DNA of 64,000 bases from Lepidurus packardi. Lineage: Eukaryota; Arthropoda; Branchiopoda; Notostraca; Triopsidae. The notes under the pieces were generated by a model. It had not been told where the DNA came from, did no database searches, and saw only the letters and a list, made by a program, of their open reading frames with translations. This document shows positions 54,808 through 64,000 of the stretch, piece by piece (within the stretch, counting starts at the first letter, position 1; every line of letters begins with the position of its first letter). The position numbers were made by a program, and so were the translations under genes. The stretch covers positions 1-64,000 of the forward strand of contig JAKZAN010000106.1 of the NCBI GenBank assembly GCA_023053545.1, given 5' to 3'.

Positions 54808-55791
54808 GTGAACGCACGCACTTTCCGTCTGGGCCTGGCCCTGTCTGCCGCCGCGCTGTGCTGGAGCAGCACCAGCGCGCTGGCCCAGGGCGCAGCAGCC
54901 TGGCCGAGCAAGCCCATCAAGCTGGTGGCGGTGTTTCCGCCGGGTGGCTCGGTGGACCAGGTGGCGCGCATCTTGGCCGTGCCCTTGTCGCAGCAGCTCG
55001 GCCAGAACGTGATTGTCGAAAACAAGGGCGGCGCATCGGGCTCCATCGGCACGGCCGCGGTGGCCAATGGCCCGGCCGACGGTTACACCTTCGCGGTGGT
55101 GTTTGACACCCACGGCGTCAACCCCAGCCTGATCCCGAACATGCCGTTCGACACCCGCAAAGACTTGACCCCCATCACGCTGATCGGCACTTCGGCCATG
55201 GTGCTGGCCACGCACACCGGCTCTGAGTACAAAACTTTTGCCGACGTGGTGGCCGCTGCCAAGGCCAAGAAAAACGTGAGCTACGGCAGCATTGGCTCGG
55301 GCAGCCTGGGCCACTTGGCCATGGCGCTCCTGAGCAAGAGCGGCAACATCGACTGGCAGCACGTCCCGTACAAAGGCGGTGGCCCGCTCATGACCGACGC
55401 GGTGGCCGGCCATGTGCCCTTGTCGATTGGCTCGGTGTTTGTGACCAAGCCGCACATCGACAGCGGCCGCATGCGCCCGCTGGCCGTGACGACCAGCAAG
55501 CGCTCCCCAGATTTGCCGCAAGTGCCGACGATGGCTGAAAGCGGCTTTGCTGGTTTTGAAGCACCCGCCTGGTGGGCCATCTTGGCACCCGCCAAAACCC
55601 CGCCCGAGGTGCTCAAGCGCATGAACGAAGAAGTCAACAAAGCCCTCAAGCGCCCTGAGATTGCCAGCAAGCTCGACGCCCAAGGCATCGACATCATGGG
55701 CGGCTCGTCAGAAGCAGCCCGCGTGTTCATCGACCGTCAAATCGACACCTGGGCCAAGGTGGTCAAGGACAACGGCATCAAGGCCGACTGA
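54808..55791 (+). CDS. Bug family tripartite tricarboxylate receptor
   Basis: This 327-residue periplasmic binding protein has a signal peptide ending SALAQGAAAWP, then KPIKLVAVFPPGGSVDQVARILA (the Bug/TctC N-terminal motif), GASGSIGTAAVA, and a C-terminal FIDRQIDTWAKVVKDNGIKAD. Members bind carboxylates or related ligands for TctAB uptake; no tctAB lies nearby, which is common for Bug orphans. GTG start. Confidence 0.92.
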   Translation: MNARTFRLGLALSAAALCWSSTSALAQGAAAWPSKPIKLVAVFPPGGSVDQVARILAVPLSQQLGQNVIVENKGGASGSIGTAAVANGPADGYTFAVVFDTHGVNPSLIPNMPFDTRKDLTPITLIGTSAMVLATHTGSEYKTFADVVAAAKAKKNVSYGSIGSGSLGHLAMALLSKSGNIDWQHVPYKGGGPLMTDAVAGHVPLSIGSVFVTKPHIDSGRMRPLAVTTSKRSPDLPQVPTMAESGFAGFEAPAWWAILAPAKTPPEVLKRMNEEVNKALKRPEIASKLDAQGIDIMGGSSEAARVFIDRQIDTWAKVVKDNGIKAD

Positions 55792-55845
55792 CGGCGGCGG
55801 CGCAGGGCTGCCTGGGTCGGGCTGCCCTGGTCGCGCTGGTTCGGC

Positions 55846-56391
55846 TCACACCTCCGGCGACACCCCCAGCGCCACCAAGAAGCGCGCCACCATGTTGTAG
55901 GTGGCAATCGCGCTGGTCAGCTCCACCAGCTCGGTGGTGTTGAAGTGCTGGCGCAGCGCGTCAAACACGGCGTCTTGCACTTTCACGTCCAGCGTCATTT
56001 GCGCGGCGTACTGCACCACCAGCTGCTCGACGGCGCCCAGCGCCGGGTGGCTGGCGCTTTGGCGGGCGTCGGCCAGCACCAGCGCGTTGAGCGCGTCGAG
56101 CTCGGCCTGCACGCCACCTGCAGCCAGGAAGTCGGGCGCGTGGTGGTGGTATTCGTAGCTGGCACCGGTGAGCAGCGCCACCGTGCAAATGCCCAACTCG
56201 CGCAGCTTGCGGCTGGTCGGCAGACCGGCGCGCACCGTGCCGAGGTAGACGTTCCAGGCGCGCGCCAGCGGCTCGCTCCACAGCAGGGCCTTGTCCAGGT
56301 TGATCAAGGTGCCGCCGCGCCGTTTCAAGATGGCGTCCACCAAGTCTTGCGGTTGGGCGTGCAGGGTGGGTGTCCAGTCGGGAATGCGCAT
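55846..56391 (-). CDS. carboxymuconolactone decarboxylase family protein
   Basis: This 181-residue CMD/AhpD-like protein contains [41 protein letters not shown], with the conserved helix before the usual active-site region; the CxxC pair of AhpD is missing. The C-terminal half includes [24 protein letters not shown] redox function is therefore doubtful. Divergent from dapF. Confidence 0.82.
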   Translation of the reverse strand: MRIPDWTPTLHAQPQDLVDAILKRRGGTLINLDKALLWSEPLARAWNVYLGTVRAGLPTSRKLRELGICTVALLTGASYEYHHHAPDFLAAGGVQAELDALNALVLADARQSASHPALGAVEQLVVQYAAQMTLDVKVQDAVFDALRQHFNTTELVELTSAIATYNMVARFLVALGVSPEV

Positions 56392-56472
56392 GGCGGGGCT
56401 TTCAGAAAGTGGGGGTGTGGCGGCATGGTAGGCCAGCGCGGCCTTCGGTGTGCGCGACGGGATAATGCGGCC

Positions 56473-57366
56473 ATGCGAATTCAATTCACCAAGATGCAGG
56501 GCGCCGGCAACGATTTTGTGGTGCTCGACGAAACCCGTGGCCCGCTCAATTTGTCTCTGGCGCAGTACCGCCGCCTGGCCGACCGGCACTTTGGTGTGGG
56601 GGCCGACCAGATTCTGAGCGTGCGGCCCGCGCCGGTGGGCTCGGTGGGCATTGATTTTTCCTACGCCATCCACAACGCCGACGGCCAAGAAGTCGAGCAT
56701 TGCGGCAATGGCGCGCGATGCTTTGTGCGCTTTGTGCGGGACCGCGGCTTGACCGGGCAAGACACCGTGCGCGTGCAAACCATGACCCGCGTGCTCGAAC
56801 TGTCCCTGCGCGCTGACGGCCAAGTCAGCGTGGACATGGGCGCGCCCGTGTTTGAGCTGCCGCAAGTGCCTTTTGACCCAGCCGGCGCCACTGCCGTAGT
56901 GCAGGCTGGCTGGGCCACCTGGCCGCTGGCGCTGGGCGCAGCCGAGGTGCAAGCGGCGGTGCTCTCGATGGGCAACCCCCACGCCGTGCTGCTGGTAGAC
57001 AACGTGGACACCGCGCCCGTGCTGAGCCAAGGCCCTTTGGTTGAAAGCCATGCGCGTTTTCCGCGCCGGGTCAATGCCGGCTTCATGCAAGTGCTGTCGC
57101 GCACCGCCGTGCGTTTGCGCGTGTACGAACGCGGCGCCGGCGAAACCCTGGCCTGCGGCACCGGCGCCTGCGCGGCGGTGGTGGCCGGCATTCGCTTGGG
57201 CCTGCTCGACGCCGGCGTGGACGTGCACACCCGCGGCGGCCTGCTGCACATTGACTGGCCGGGCCAGACCGAAGGCTTAGGTGCCTCGGTGCGCATGAGC
57301 GGGCCAGCCGTCACCGTGTTTGAAGGCGAGATCGACCTGCCGGACGATGCGGCGTTGGCGGCCTGA
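56473..57366 (+). CDS. dapF: diaminopimelate epimerase
   Basis: This PLP-independent racemase converts LL- to meso-diaminopimelate for lysine and peptidoglycan. The 297-residue protein has both catalytic cysteines, Cys77 in HCGNGARC and Cys228 in ACGTGACA, and the N-terminal [13 protein letters not shown]. It heads the dapF-DUF484-xerC cluster conserved in many proteobacteria. Confidence 0.96.
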   Translation: MRIQFTKMQGAGNDFVVLDETRGPLNLSLAQYRRLADRHFGVGADQILSVRPAPVGSVGIDFSYAIHNADGQEVEHCGNGARCFVRFVRDRGLTGQDTVRVQTMTRVLELSLRADGQVSVDMGAPVFELPQVPFDPAGATAVVQAGWATWPLALGAAEVQAAVLSMGNPHAVLLVDNVDTAPVLSQGPLVESHARFPRRVNAGFMQVLSRTAVRLRVYERGAGETLACGTGACAAVVAGIRLGLLDAGVDVHTRGGLLHIDWPGQTEGLGASVRMSGPAVTVFEGEIDLPDDAALAA

Positions 57367-57407
57367 CGCCTTTCACGCCCGACACGAAACTTAAGGACAA
57401 TCACCGC

Positions 57408-58130
57408 ATGAAACTCACCGACCAAGCCATTCAGAACCCGATCACTGAGGACGACATTGCCAACTTTTTGGCCAACACGCCCGACTTCTTTGAGCGCCAT
57501 GCGGAGTTGCTGGCCACGGTGCAGCTGTCCAGCGGCCACGGCGCGCGCGCGGTCAGCTTGCAAGAACGCCAAGCCGGCATGTTGCGCGAAAAAATCAAAG
57601 CGCTGGAATCGCGCATGGTGGACATGATCCGCCACGGCCAGGAAAACGGCGTCATCGCCGACAAGATGCAGGCCTGGACCCGCGAGCTGCTGCTGACCGC
57701 ACAAGCCGCAGACTTGCCGGGCGTCATTGCCAGCGAGTTGCAAAAGCAGTTTTTGATTCCGCAAGCGGCCATCAAGGTCTGGGGCGTGGACGCGGCGCTG
57801 GCTGGTCAGCCCTTTGCCACTGGCGCCAGCGACGCGGCGCAAGCCTTCGCCTCGGCCTTGTCCGTTCCTTATTGCGGTTTGAAGTCCGAACTCAAGGCCG
57901 AGCTTGAAGCCGTGCGCTGGCTGGACGACGCGGCATCGGTGCAGTCGGTCGCGCTGATCGCTCTGCGCCCCGGCGCGGCGCCCAAGGCCTTTGGCCTCTT
58001 GGTGCTGGGTTCGGCGGACCGCGAACGCTTCCAGACCGGCATGGGCACCGACTTTTTGCAGCGCATTGGCGAGCTCGCCAGCGCCGCGCTGTCGCGCCTG
58101 CGCACGCAGCCCGCCCCCAGCGCCGACTGA
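57408..58130 (+). CDS. DUF484 family protein
   Basis: This 240-residue DUF484 protein has the N-terminal IANFLANTPDFFERHAELLA motif, a coiled-coil segment (SLQERQAGMLREKIKALESRM) and a GAF-like C-terminal domain. Position between dapF and xerC is conserved in many proteobacteria. Its function is uncertain. Confidence 0.9.
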   Translation: MKLTDQAIQNPITEDDIANFLANTPDFFERHAELLATVQLSSGHGARAVSLQERQAGMLREKIKALESRMVDMIRHGQENGVIADKMQAWTRELLLTAQAADLPGVIASELQKQFLIPQAAIKVWGVDAALAGQPFATGASDAAQAFASALSVPYCGLKSELKAELEAVRWLDDAASVQSVALIALRPGAAPKAFGLLVLGSADRERFQTGMGTDFLQRIGELASAALSRLRTQPAPSAD

Positions 58131-58150
58131 CTGCCACCCGACCCTCGCGC

Positions 58151-59215
58151 ATGACGCGCAGCGCCAACCCGTCCCCCGCTGACCACTGGTCCGACCCGGC
58201 GGCCGACGCCTTGGTCGAGCGCTACCTGGAACACGTGCGGGTTGAAAAACGCCTGGCCAGCCGCACGGTGGAGCTGTATGCGCTGGACCTGACCAAACTG
58301 CGCGGCTACGCCGCCCAAGTGCCGGTGGCCTTGCTCGATGTGACGCATTTGCACCTGCGGCGCTGGGTGGCGCAGATGCACGGCGCGGGCCGCAGCGGGC
58401 GCGGCATTGCGCTGATCTTGTCGGGCTGGCGCGGCTTTTACACCTGGCTGGGGCGCGAAGGCCGGGTCAGCAGCAACCCGGTGCAAGACGTGCGGGCGCC
58501 CAAGGCCGCCAAGCCTCTGCCCAAGGCGCTGAGCGTGGACGAAGCGGTGCAACTGGCCGCCTTCCAAGCCGACCCGTCCGACCCCGCCGCTGCCAACCCC
58601 GTGCTGCAAGCGCGCGACCATTGCATCACCGAGCTGTTTTACGGCTGCGGCCTGCGCATGGCCGAACTCAACGGCCTGGACGTGCAAGCCAGCAGCCAGG
58701 CCCGTGGCTGGGTGGATCTGGACGCGGCAGAGGCCCATGTGCTGGGCAAGGGCAGCAAGCGCCGCAGCGTGCCGGTCGGCACCCAAGCCATGGCGGCGCT
58801 GCGGGTCTGGCTGGACCTGCGCCGTCAGTGGCTGGCCGGCGAGGCGGCGGCGTCGGTGGCGGTGTTCGTCAACCAACGCGGCCAGCGCCTGTCGCCGCAG
58901 CACATCCGCGTGCGGCTCAAAGCGCGGTCCTTGCAAGCGGGGCTGGCCACGCCGGTGCATCCGCACATGCTGCGCCATTCGTTCGCCAGCCATGTGCTGC
59001 AGTCCAGCGGCGACCTGCGGGCCGTGCAAGAACTGCTGGGCCACGCCAGCATCACCACCACGCAGGTCTACACGCGGCTCGACTTTCAGCACCTGGCCAA
59101 GGTGTATGACGCGGCGCACCCGCGTGCGCTGCTGGCGGCCGAACCCGCGCCACCGGCTTGGCCTGGCAAGGAGCCTGGTCCCCAACCACCCGGCTCAACT
59201 AAGGCGGCCACCTGA
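58151..59215 (+). CDS. xerC: site-specific tyrosine recombinase XerC
   Basis: This chromosome-dimer resolution recombinase, acting with XerD at dif, has 354 residues. Catalytic residues are Arg169 (GCGLRMAEL), His272 and Arg275 (HPHMLRHSFASH), His298 (LGHASITTTQ) and Tyr307 (VYTRLD). The C-terminal tail is ~30 residues longer than usual and Pro/Ala-rich. Confidence 0.94.
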   Translation: MTRSANPSPADHWSDPAADALVERYLEHVRVEKRLASRTVELYALDLTKLRGYAAQVPVALLDVTHLHLRRWVAQMHGAGRSGRGIALILSGWRGFYTWLGREGRVSSNPVQDVRAPKAAKPLPKALSVDEAVQLAAFQADPSDPAAANPVLQARDHCITELFYGCGLRMAELNGLDVQASSQARGWVDLDAAEAHVLGKGSKRRSVPVGTQAMAALRVWLDLRRQWLAGEAAASVAVFVNQRGQRLSPQHIRVRLKARSLQAGLATPVHPHMLRHSFASHVLQSSGDLRAVQELLGHASITTTQVYTRLDFQHLAKVYDAAHPRALLAAEPAPPAWPGKEPGPQPPGSTKAAT

Positions 59216-59264
59216 ACCTAAGCCGGCGTTCGAGGCCCCTGCGCGGGCCACGACAATAGCGGGC

Positions 59265-60468
59265 ATGAAATCAATACGACTCCGCGAAGGCAAGGAACGC
59301 TCCTTGCTGCGCCGCCACCCCTGGATCTTTGACGGCGCCATTGCCAAGGGCGGCGGCGACCCGGGCGAAACCGTTCGCGTGGACAGCCACGACGGCCGCT
59401 TTTTAGCCTGGGCTGCCATCAGCCCCACGTCCAAAATCCGCGCCCGGGTGTGGAGCTTTGACGAAGCCCAGCGCATTGACGCGGCGTTTTTTGAAGGCCG
59501 CATTGCGCTGGCGCTGCAAGCCCGTCAGCTGTTCGACATCCAGAGCGACGGCGTGCGCCTGGTCCATGGCGAGTCCGACGGTCTGCCCGGCCTGGTGGTG
59601 GACCGCTACGGCGACACGCTGGTGGCGCAGTTTTCCAGCTGCGGCGTAGAACGCTGGAAAAGCGTCATCGTCACGGCGCTGCTGGCGCAGACCGGCTTGC
59701 AGCGCCTGTACGAACGCTCAGACGCCAGCGTGCGCGGCCTCGAAGGCCTGCCCGAGGCCACCGGCTGGCTCAGCGGCGCGCCCGCGCCGGGCGCTGAGCC
59801 GGGCACGGACATCGTGATCCGCGAGCATGACTGGCGTTTGGCGCTGAACATTGCCGAAGGCCACAAAACCGGCTTTTACCTGGACCAGCGCGACAGCCGC
59901 CAGAAGTTCGCCGCCTATGCGCGGCACCGGCAGTTCCAGCGCGTGCTCAACTGCTACTGCTACACAGGCGGCTTCACCGTGGCGGCGCTGGCCGGCGGCG
60001 CGGCGCATGTCACCTCCATCGACTCGTCGGGCCCGGCCATCGACAAAGCCCGCGCCAACGTGGCGCTCAACGGCTTTGACGCGGCCCGCACCGAGATGCA
60101 TGACGCCGACGTCAACGCCAGCCTGCGCGCCTACCAAAAAGAAGGCCGCAGCTTTGACGCCATCGTGCTGGACCCGCCCAAGTTCGCGCCCACCGTGGCC
60201 CATGCCGAGCGGGCTGCGCGCGCCTACAAAGACATCAACCGCTTGGCACTGTCCATCCTGGCGCCCGGCGGCGTGTTGTTCACCTATTCCTGCTCGGGCG
60301 GCATCAGCGCCGACTTGTTCCACAAGATCGTGGCGTCGGCCGGCACTGACGCCGGGGGTGGACGCCTTCATTTGCGAACGCCTGGGCGGCGCGCCCGACC
60401 ACCCCATGACGGTGAGCTTTCCCGAAGGCGAATACCTCAAGGGCTTGGTGCTGGTGCGCAAACCCTGA
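59265..60468 (+). pseudogene. class I rRNA large-subunit methyltransferase (RlmI-like), one frameshift near the 3' end
   Basis: This SAM-dependent 23S rRNA cytosine methyltransferase of the RlmI/YccW group has an N-terminal PUA-like domain (LRRHPWIFDGAI), then NIAEGHKTGFYLDQRDSR, the SAM motif VLNCYCYTGGFTVAALAGGA and the catalytic LDPPKFAPT. The frame shifts at a five-G run (60353-60357), after which the normal end (VDAFICERLGGAPDHPMTVS onward) is in the next frame with a stop at 60466-60468. One G too many fits. Confidence 0.88.
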
Positions 60469-60580
60469 GCTGCTGCCAGGGGCGGGGCGGCCCACAAGGT
60501 CATAGCCCCGCCGCTAAACTGACGTGTTGCCCGCGGCTTGCCGCGTTTTCTTTTTTGTTTTGTGGACCTTGAGGCGAACC

Positions 60581-61666
60581 ATGAGTTTGATTCCCGTCAC
60601 CATTCTGACCGGCTTTTTGGGGTCCGGTAAAACCACGCTGCTCAAGCGCGTGCTGACCGAGGCGCACGGCCAAAAAATCGCCGTCATTGAAAACGAGTTC
60701 GGCGAAGAAAACATCGACAACGAAATCCTCGTCAATGAAACCGACGAGAACATCGTGCAGATGAACAACGGCTGCATTTGCTGCTCCATCCGCGAAGACC
60801 TGCGCGTCACGCTGCAGCAACTGGCTGAAAAGCGCCGCAAGGGCGAACTCAGCTTTGACCGCGTAGTCATCGAAACCACCGGCCTGGCCGACCCCGGCCC
60901 GGTGGCGCAAACCTTCTTCATGGACGAAGAAATCGCCGAGCAGTACCTGCTGGACTCCATCTTGACGCTGGTAGACGCCAAGCACGCCGCCGGCCAGCTC
61001 AACGACCGGCAAGAAGCGCGCCGCCAGGTGGGCTTTGCCGACCAGATCTTTTTGAGCAAGACCGACCTGGTGGCCGCCGATGAGGTGGACGCGCTGATGC
61101 ACCGCCTCAAGCACATGAACCCACGCGCCCCGCAAAAAGCCGTGCACTTTGGCGAAGTGGCGATTGCCGACGTGTTTGACCTGCGCGGCTTCAACCTCAA
61201 CACCAAGCTGGACATTGACCCGGACTTCCTGAAAGAAGCCGGTCACGACCACGACCATGACCACGCTGATGACCACGCTGATGAGCACGCGCATGAGCAT
61301 GAACACGGCGAGCACTGCAACCACCCCTCACACGGCCATGAAAGCCATGGCCACCACCATCACCACGATGACGATGTCAAAAGCTTTGTGTTTCGTGCCG
61401 ACCGGGCGTTCAGCCCGGCCAAGCTCGAAGACTTTCTGGGCGCCATCGTCAACATCTACGGCCCGCGCATGCTGCGCTACAAAGGCGTGCTGAACATGCA
61501 GGGCACCGAGCGCAAGGTCATCTTCCAGGGCGTGCACCAGCTGATGGGCAGCGACTTGGGGCCGGCTTGGGCTGAAGGCGAGGTGCGGCTGAGCAAAATG
61601 GTCTTCATCGGCATTGACCTGCCCAAAGACATATTTTTGCAAGGCTTGGAGCAGTGCCTGGTCTGA
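60581..61666 (+). CDS. CobW/COG0523 GTPase, metal chaperone-like, with a His-rich loop
   Basis: This 361-residue GTPase of the COG0523 family has Walker A GFLGSGKTT (residues 11-19), the metal-binding CxCC motif (Cys65, Cys67, Cys68), VVIETTGLADPGPV and SKTDLV. Residues ~219-265 are a His/Asp-rich insertion, followed by the CobW C-terminal domain. Proteins with both features deliver zinc or other metals. No Zur site was recognised upstream. Confidence 0.9.
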   Translation: MSLIPVTILTGFLGSGKTTLLKRVLTEAHGQKIAVIENEFGEENIDNEILVNETDENIVQMNNGCICCSIREDLRVTLQQLAEKRRKGELSFDRVVIETTGLADPGPVAQTFFMDEEIAEQYLLDSILTLVDAKHAAGQLNDRQEARRQVGFADQIFLSKTDLVAADEVDALMHRLKHMNPRAPQKAVHFGEVAIADVFDLRGFNLNTKLDIDPDFLKEAGHDHDHDHADDHADEHAHEHEHGEHCNHPSHGHESHGHHHHHDDDVKSFVFRADRAFSPAKLEDFLGAIVNIYGPRMLRYKGVLNMQGTERKVIFQGVHQLMGSDLGPAWAEGEVRLSKMVFIGIDLPKDIFLQGLEQCLV

Positions 61667-62020
61667 GGCCTTGTGGGGGCCCACGTCGCCACCATATAGG
61701 GTGAGGAGGGGCTCAAGGCCTGTCAGCCCCGCGCCCGAGCGGCGGCTGAACATGTGAATATTTGTCGCTAATCTCCAACGCTTGTGGGTCAAACAGCCCC
61801 CTGACCGGGCAACTCAGCCGCTAAAATCGCGCGCCGATCCGATTCCCCGGGCCGGGCAAGCTGCACGCACACTACTACAAGGAGAGGCTGGCACCAGGCA
61901 AGCAAGTCGGTCATGAGCAGGTCCACAGGGCCGCGTACTGCGGCTCCGGGCGACCGTCGTGCACCGGCCGGGAACCAACCCATGCTTCATCCAGGGGCCA
62001 GTACCCAGAGGAGACCCGAG
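61667..62020. other. upstream region of dksA
   Basis: No independent gene is evident, although the dksA frame is open from 61913. A TAAAAT -10-like hexamer (61821-61826) and AAGGAGAGG (61879-61887) are seen. Confidence 0.45.
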
Positions 62021-63418
62021 TTGAAAGCCCCCGCCCCCCAGAAAAAGCCGGCAGCCGCTTCGCGCGGCAGCCAGGTTGTCAAGCCCGCGGCCAAGAAGTC
62101 TGCCGCCAAGGCACTGAAGGCCCCCGCCAAAGTGGTCAGGTCGGCCCAGCCGGTGAAAGCCGCCAAGCCTTCGGCCCCAAAAGCCGCAGCACCCGCCAAG
62201 GGCAAGCCGCCGGCCAAGAAAGCCGTCAAGGCCACTCAGCCCGTGGTCAACAAAACAGCCGCCAAAAAAGCGGCCGTCAAGCCTGCGGTCAAACAGCCCG
62301 CCGTCAAAAAGTCTGCGGTCAAGAAGCTCGCTATCAAGGCGCCCGCTGGGAAGAAGCCCGCCGTGAAGAAACCAGCGCTGAAGTCAGCCGCAGCCAAGCC
62401 GGTGCAAGTCGCCCAACCTGGAAAGCCCAAGCCCGCCGCCAGCGCCAAGGCGGTATCGGCCAAGCCTGCGGTGAAGCCCCTTGCCCAGCCTGCCGGCAAA
62501 CCTGCGCTCAAAGCCGCTGTGAAAGCGGTCAAGGCCAGCCAGCCGGCCGCCAAGCTGACCCACCCGTCGCCGAAGGCCCCGCTTTCAACCGCTTCCAAAA
62601 CCACACCCAAGTCAGCCGCCCCAGCCAAGTCGGCCGGGAAAGCTGCTGTCGAGTTGTCCCCCAAGGCAGCCGCTGGTGCACAATCCAGCGCTGCGAAATC
62701 CTCCGCAACGTCGAAGACCGCCTCAGCCGTGCCCGCGAGCACTGTCGCGCCGGCCCCGGTGCCTACTCCATTACCAGTCCAGAACAAGATGCTCACGACG
62801 CCACCTCCCCCCCTCAAGCCCGGCCGCAGAAGCTCGGCGCGCACGGCCATGCAGTCGCCCCCGCCGGCGCCCATGGTGCCCACGCACGCGCCTGACGCCG
62901 CCAAGGCCAGCTACTCCACGATGCCCGAGCGCGCCATTGCGCCGCCCCCGCACGTGGCCGCCAAAAAGGACCCTAAATTGGCCAACAACTGGAAATCCAA
63001 GCCCGCCGACCAGCTCACCGACGACGAAGTCAAGGCCATGCCGGACTCCGAATACATGAACGACGTGCAGCTGGCCTTCTTTCGCCACCGCCTGGCCTTG
63101 CTCAAGCAGGAAATCCACGCCAGCGCCGGAGAAACCACCGAGCACCTGCGTGAAGACACGGTGGTCGTGCCCGACCCGGCTGACCGCGCCACCATCGAAG
63201 AAGAGCATGCGCTGGAACTGCGCACGCGCGACCGCGAACGCAAGTTGCTCAAGAAGATCGAGCAGTCCATCGGCCGCATCGACGCCGGCGACTACGGCTA
63301 CTGCGACGAAACAGGCGAGCCCATCGGCGTGGGCCGCTTGATAGCCCGCCCGACAGCCAACTTGTCGCTCGAAGCGCAGCAGCGCCGCGAGCTCAAGCAA
63401 AAAATGTTTGGCGACTAG
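62021..63418 (+). CDS. dksA: RNA polymerase-binding protein DksA with a long Lys/Ala-rich N-terminal extension
   Basis: The C-terminal ~140 residues are DksA: a coiled coil (FFRHRLALLKQEIHASAGETTEHL) and RKLLKKIEQSIGRIDAGDYGYC. The zinc finger is degenerate, since only one of the four usual cysteines remains (YCDETGEPIG then TANLSLEAQQ). About 265 N-terminal residues are Lys/Ala/Pro-rich, histone H1-like. TTG 62021 was chosen because AGGAG lies 7 nt before it; ATG 61913 and 61982 in the same frame lack good ribosome binding sites. It acts with ppGpp on rRNA and amino-acid promoters. Confidence 0.88.
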   Translation: MKAPAPQKKPAAASRGSQVVKPAAKKSAAKALKAPAKVVRSAQPVKAAKPSAPKAAAPAKGKPPAKKAVKATQPVVNKTAAKKAAVKPAVKQPAVKKSAVKKLAIKAPAGKKPAVKKPALKSAAAKPVQVAQPGKPKPAASAKAVSAKPAVKPLAQPAGKPALKAAVKAVKASQPAAKLTHPSPKAPLSTASKTTPKSAAPAKSAGKAAVELSPKAAAGAQSSAAKSSATSKTASAVPASTVAPAPVPTPLPVQNKMLTTPPPPLKPGRRSSARTAMQSPPPAPMVPTHAPDAAKASYSTMPERAIAPPPHVAAKKDPKLANNWKSKPADQLTDDEVKAMPDSEYMNDVQLAFFRHRLALLKQEIHASAGETTEHLREDTVVVPDPADRATIEEEHALELRTRDRERKLLKKIEQSIGRIDAGDYGYCDETGEPIGVGRLIARPTANLSLEAQQRRELKQKMFGD

Positions 63419-63464
63419 ACCCTCGCCAAACGGTCGGGTTGATCAACCCTTCCTTTTCCAAAAG

Positions 63465-63488
63465 AGCGGGCCTGATGCCCGCTTTTTT
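63465..63488 (+). terminator. Rho-independent terminator of dksA
   Basis: An AGCGGGC/GCCCGCT stem with a short loop and a six-T run, 47 nt after the stop. Confidence 0.9.
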
Positions 63489-63620
63489 GCTTTTCGGCAG
63501 GTCTTTTGAAGAGCCAGAGATCGCAAGATTGAAAGAGTGAAGAGGCCGGCCCCTGATGGCGGGGTCTGCGCTCATCGGACCGCTGCTTATTGCTGACCAC
63601 CGCCTAGATTTGATGCCCCC

Positions 63621-64000
63621 ATGACCCCTCAGGCACCTGCTCACTTTGGCCCCGTTCTTTACGTGGGCGATCCCCACGGCCGGCTGGACCACATTGCCGA
63701 GTACGCGCAGGACCTGCGGGCCTGTGCCGTTGTGTTGCTGGGCGATATCCAGGCACGGCGAGCGCTGGATGTCGAACTCCACGCCATCGCTGATCGGGTG
63801 TGGTTCATTCACGGCAACCACGACACCGACTCGGCGCAAGACTTTGAGCATCTTTGGGACAGCCGGCTGGCTGACCGTAACGTGCATGGCCGGGTGGTGC
63901 AGCTGCCCAACGGAACCCGGCTGGCGGGGCTGGGCGGGGTCTTTCGCCAAGCCGTTTACTACCCGGGTGTGGCCCATGCAGTGCCCCGTTTTTCCAACCG
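63621..64000 (+). CDS. metallophosphoesterase (5' part)
   Basis: The frame opens at ATG 63621 and runs off the window. It has the metallophosphatase motifs in order: a GD-x-H-type first motif (YVGDPHGRLDHI), the second (LLGDI), and the GNHD motif (IHGNHDTDSAQ). The family is calcineurin-like; the substrate is unknown. Truncated by the window only. Confidence 0.88.
   Translation, partial: MTPQAPAHFGPVLYVGDPHGRLDHIAEYAQDLRACAVVLLGDIQARRALDVELHAIADRVWFIHGNHDTDSAQDFEHLWDSRLADRNVHGRVVQLPNGTRLAGLGGVFRQAVYYPGVAHAVPRFSN

Noticed and set aside
1..64000. tRNA genes
   Set aside because: I scanned for T-arm-like GGTTCGAATCC patterns with acceptor pairing and saw none. This was by eye, so weak cases could be missed.

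Overview
The window reads as a chromosomal segment of a Gram-negative betaproteobacterium, most likely Burkholderiales/Comamonadaceae. The reasons are the high GC, the general porins with MKKSLIALAALAA-type signal peptides, the DapF-DUF484-XerC order, a Lys/Ala-rich DksA with a degenerate zinc finger, a Bug-type solute receptor and a COQ7-type ubiquinone hydroxylase. This placement comes from gene content and protein style, not from a database search.

Layout. 0-2 kb: end of ttcA, a DUF4136 lipoprotein and a histidine phosphatase. 2-6.6 kb: a tyrosine recombinase whose coding sequence is swollen by short interspersed repeats, then two convergent porin genes with identical inverted 55-nt terminator regions; the first porin has lost its normal 5' end. 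6.8-11.6 kb: coq7, a RelE/RelB-type toxin-antitoxin pair, an OsmC-family protein, a palindrome-overlapped promoter driving a structured RNA that ends in a strong terminator, ilvA, a small Cys-rich CWC protein and a 5'-nucleotidase. 11.9-21 kb: a TetR regulator followed by a co-directional fatty-acid beta-oxidation cluster (acyl-CoA dehydrogenase, DUF2147 protein, FadB-type enzyme, thiolase, two thioesterases, enoyl-CoA hydratase). 21.5-32.7 kb: a complete tad/flp pilus locus (two Flp-like pilins, prepilin peptidase, RcpC/CpaB, secretin, lipoprotein, TadG/E/F-like proteins, CpaE, CpaF, TadB, TadC), followed on the opposite strand by a NarL-type response regulator and histidine kinase (32.7-35.2 kb).

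35-44 kb: acyl-CoA thioesterase, ATM1-type ABC exporter, a multi-pass membrane protein with a zinc-ribbon partner, a LysR regulator and a four-gene polar amino-acid ABC importer. 44.2-46.4 kb: an accessory operon of HIT protein, HNH endonuclease of the phosphorothioate-DNA-binding type and DUF3883 protein, which is the best candidate here for a poorly described defence module. 46.5-51.2 kb: pyrC, DUF3025, htpX and an FAD-dependent dehydrogenase. 51.3 kb: RNase P RNA (rnpB). 51.7-52.9 kb: inverted and tandem repeats followed by a VapBC-type pair. 52.9-64 kb: a NUDIX-metallo-beta-lactamase fusion, Bug receptor, CMD-family protein, dapF, DUF484, xerC, an RlmI-like methyltransferase, a CobW GTPase with a His-rich loop, an extended dksA and the start of a metallophosphoesterase.

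Quality warning: about a dozen otherwise intact genes are interrupted by one-base shifts, including pyrC, an rlmI-like gene, an FAD dehydrogenase and all three genes of the accessory operon. They occur in essential and accessory genes alike and often in homopolymers, so residual sequencing or assembly indels are the simplest explanation. Those loci are annotated over their inferred full extent and marked as frameshifted.
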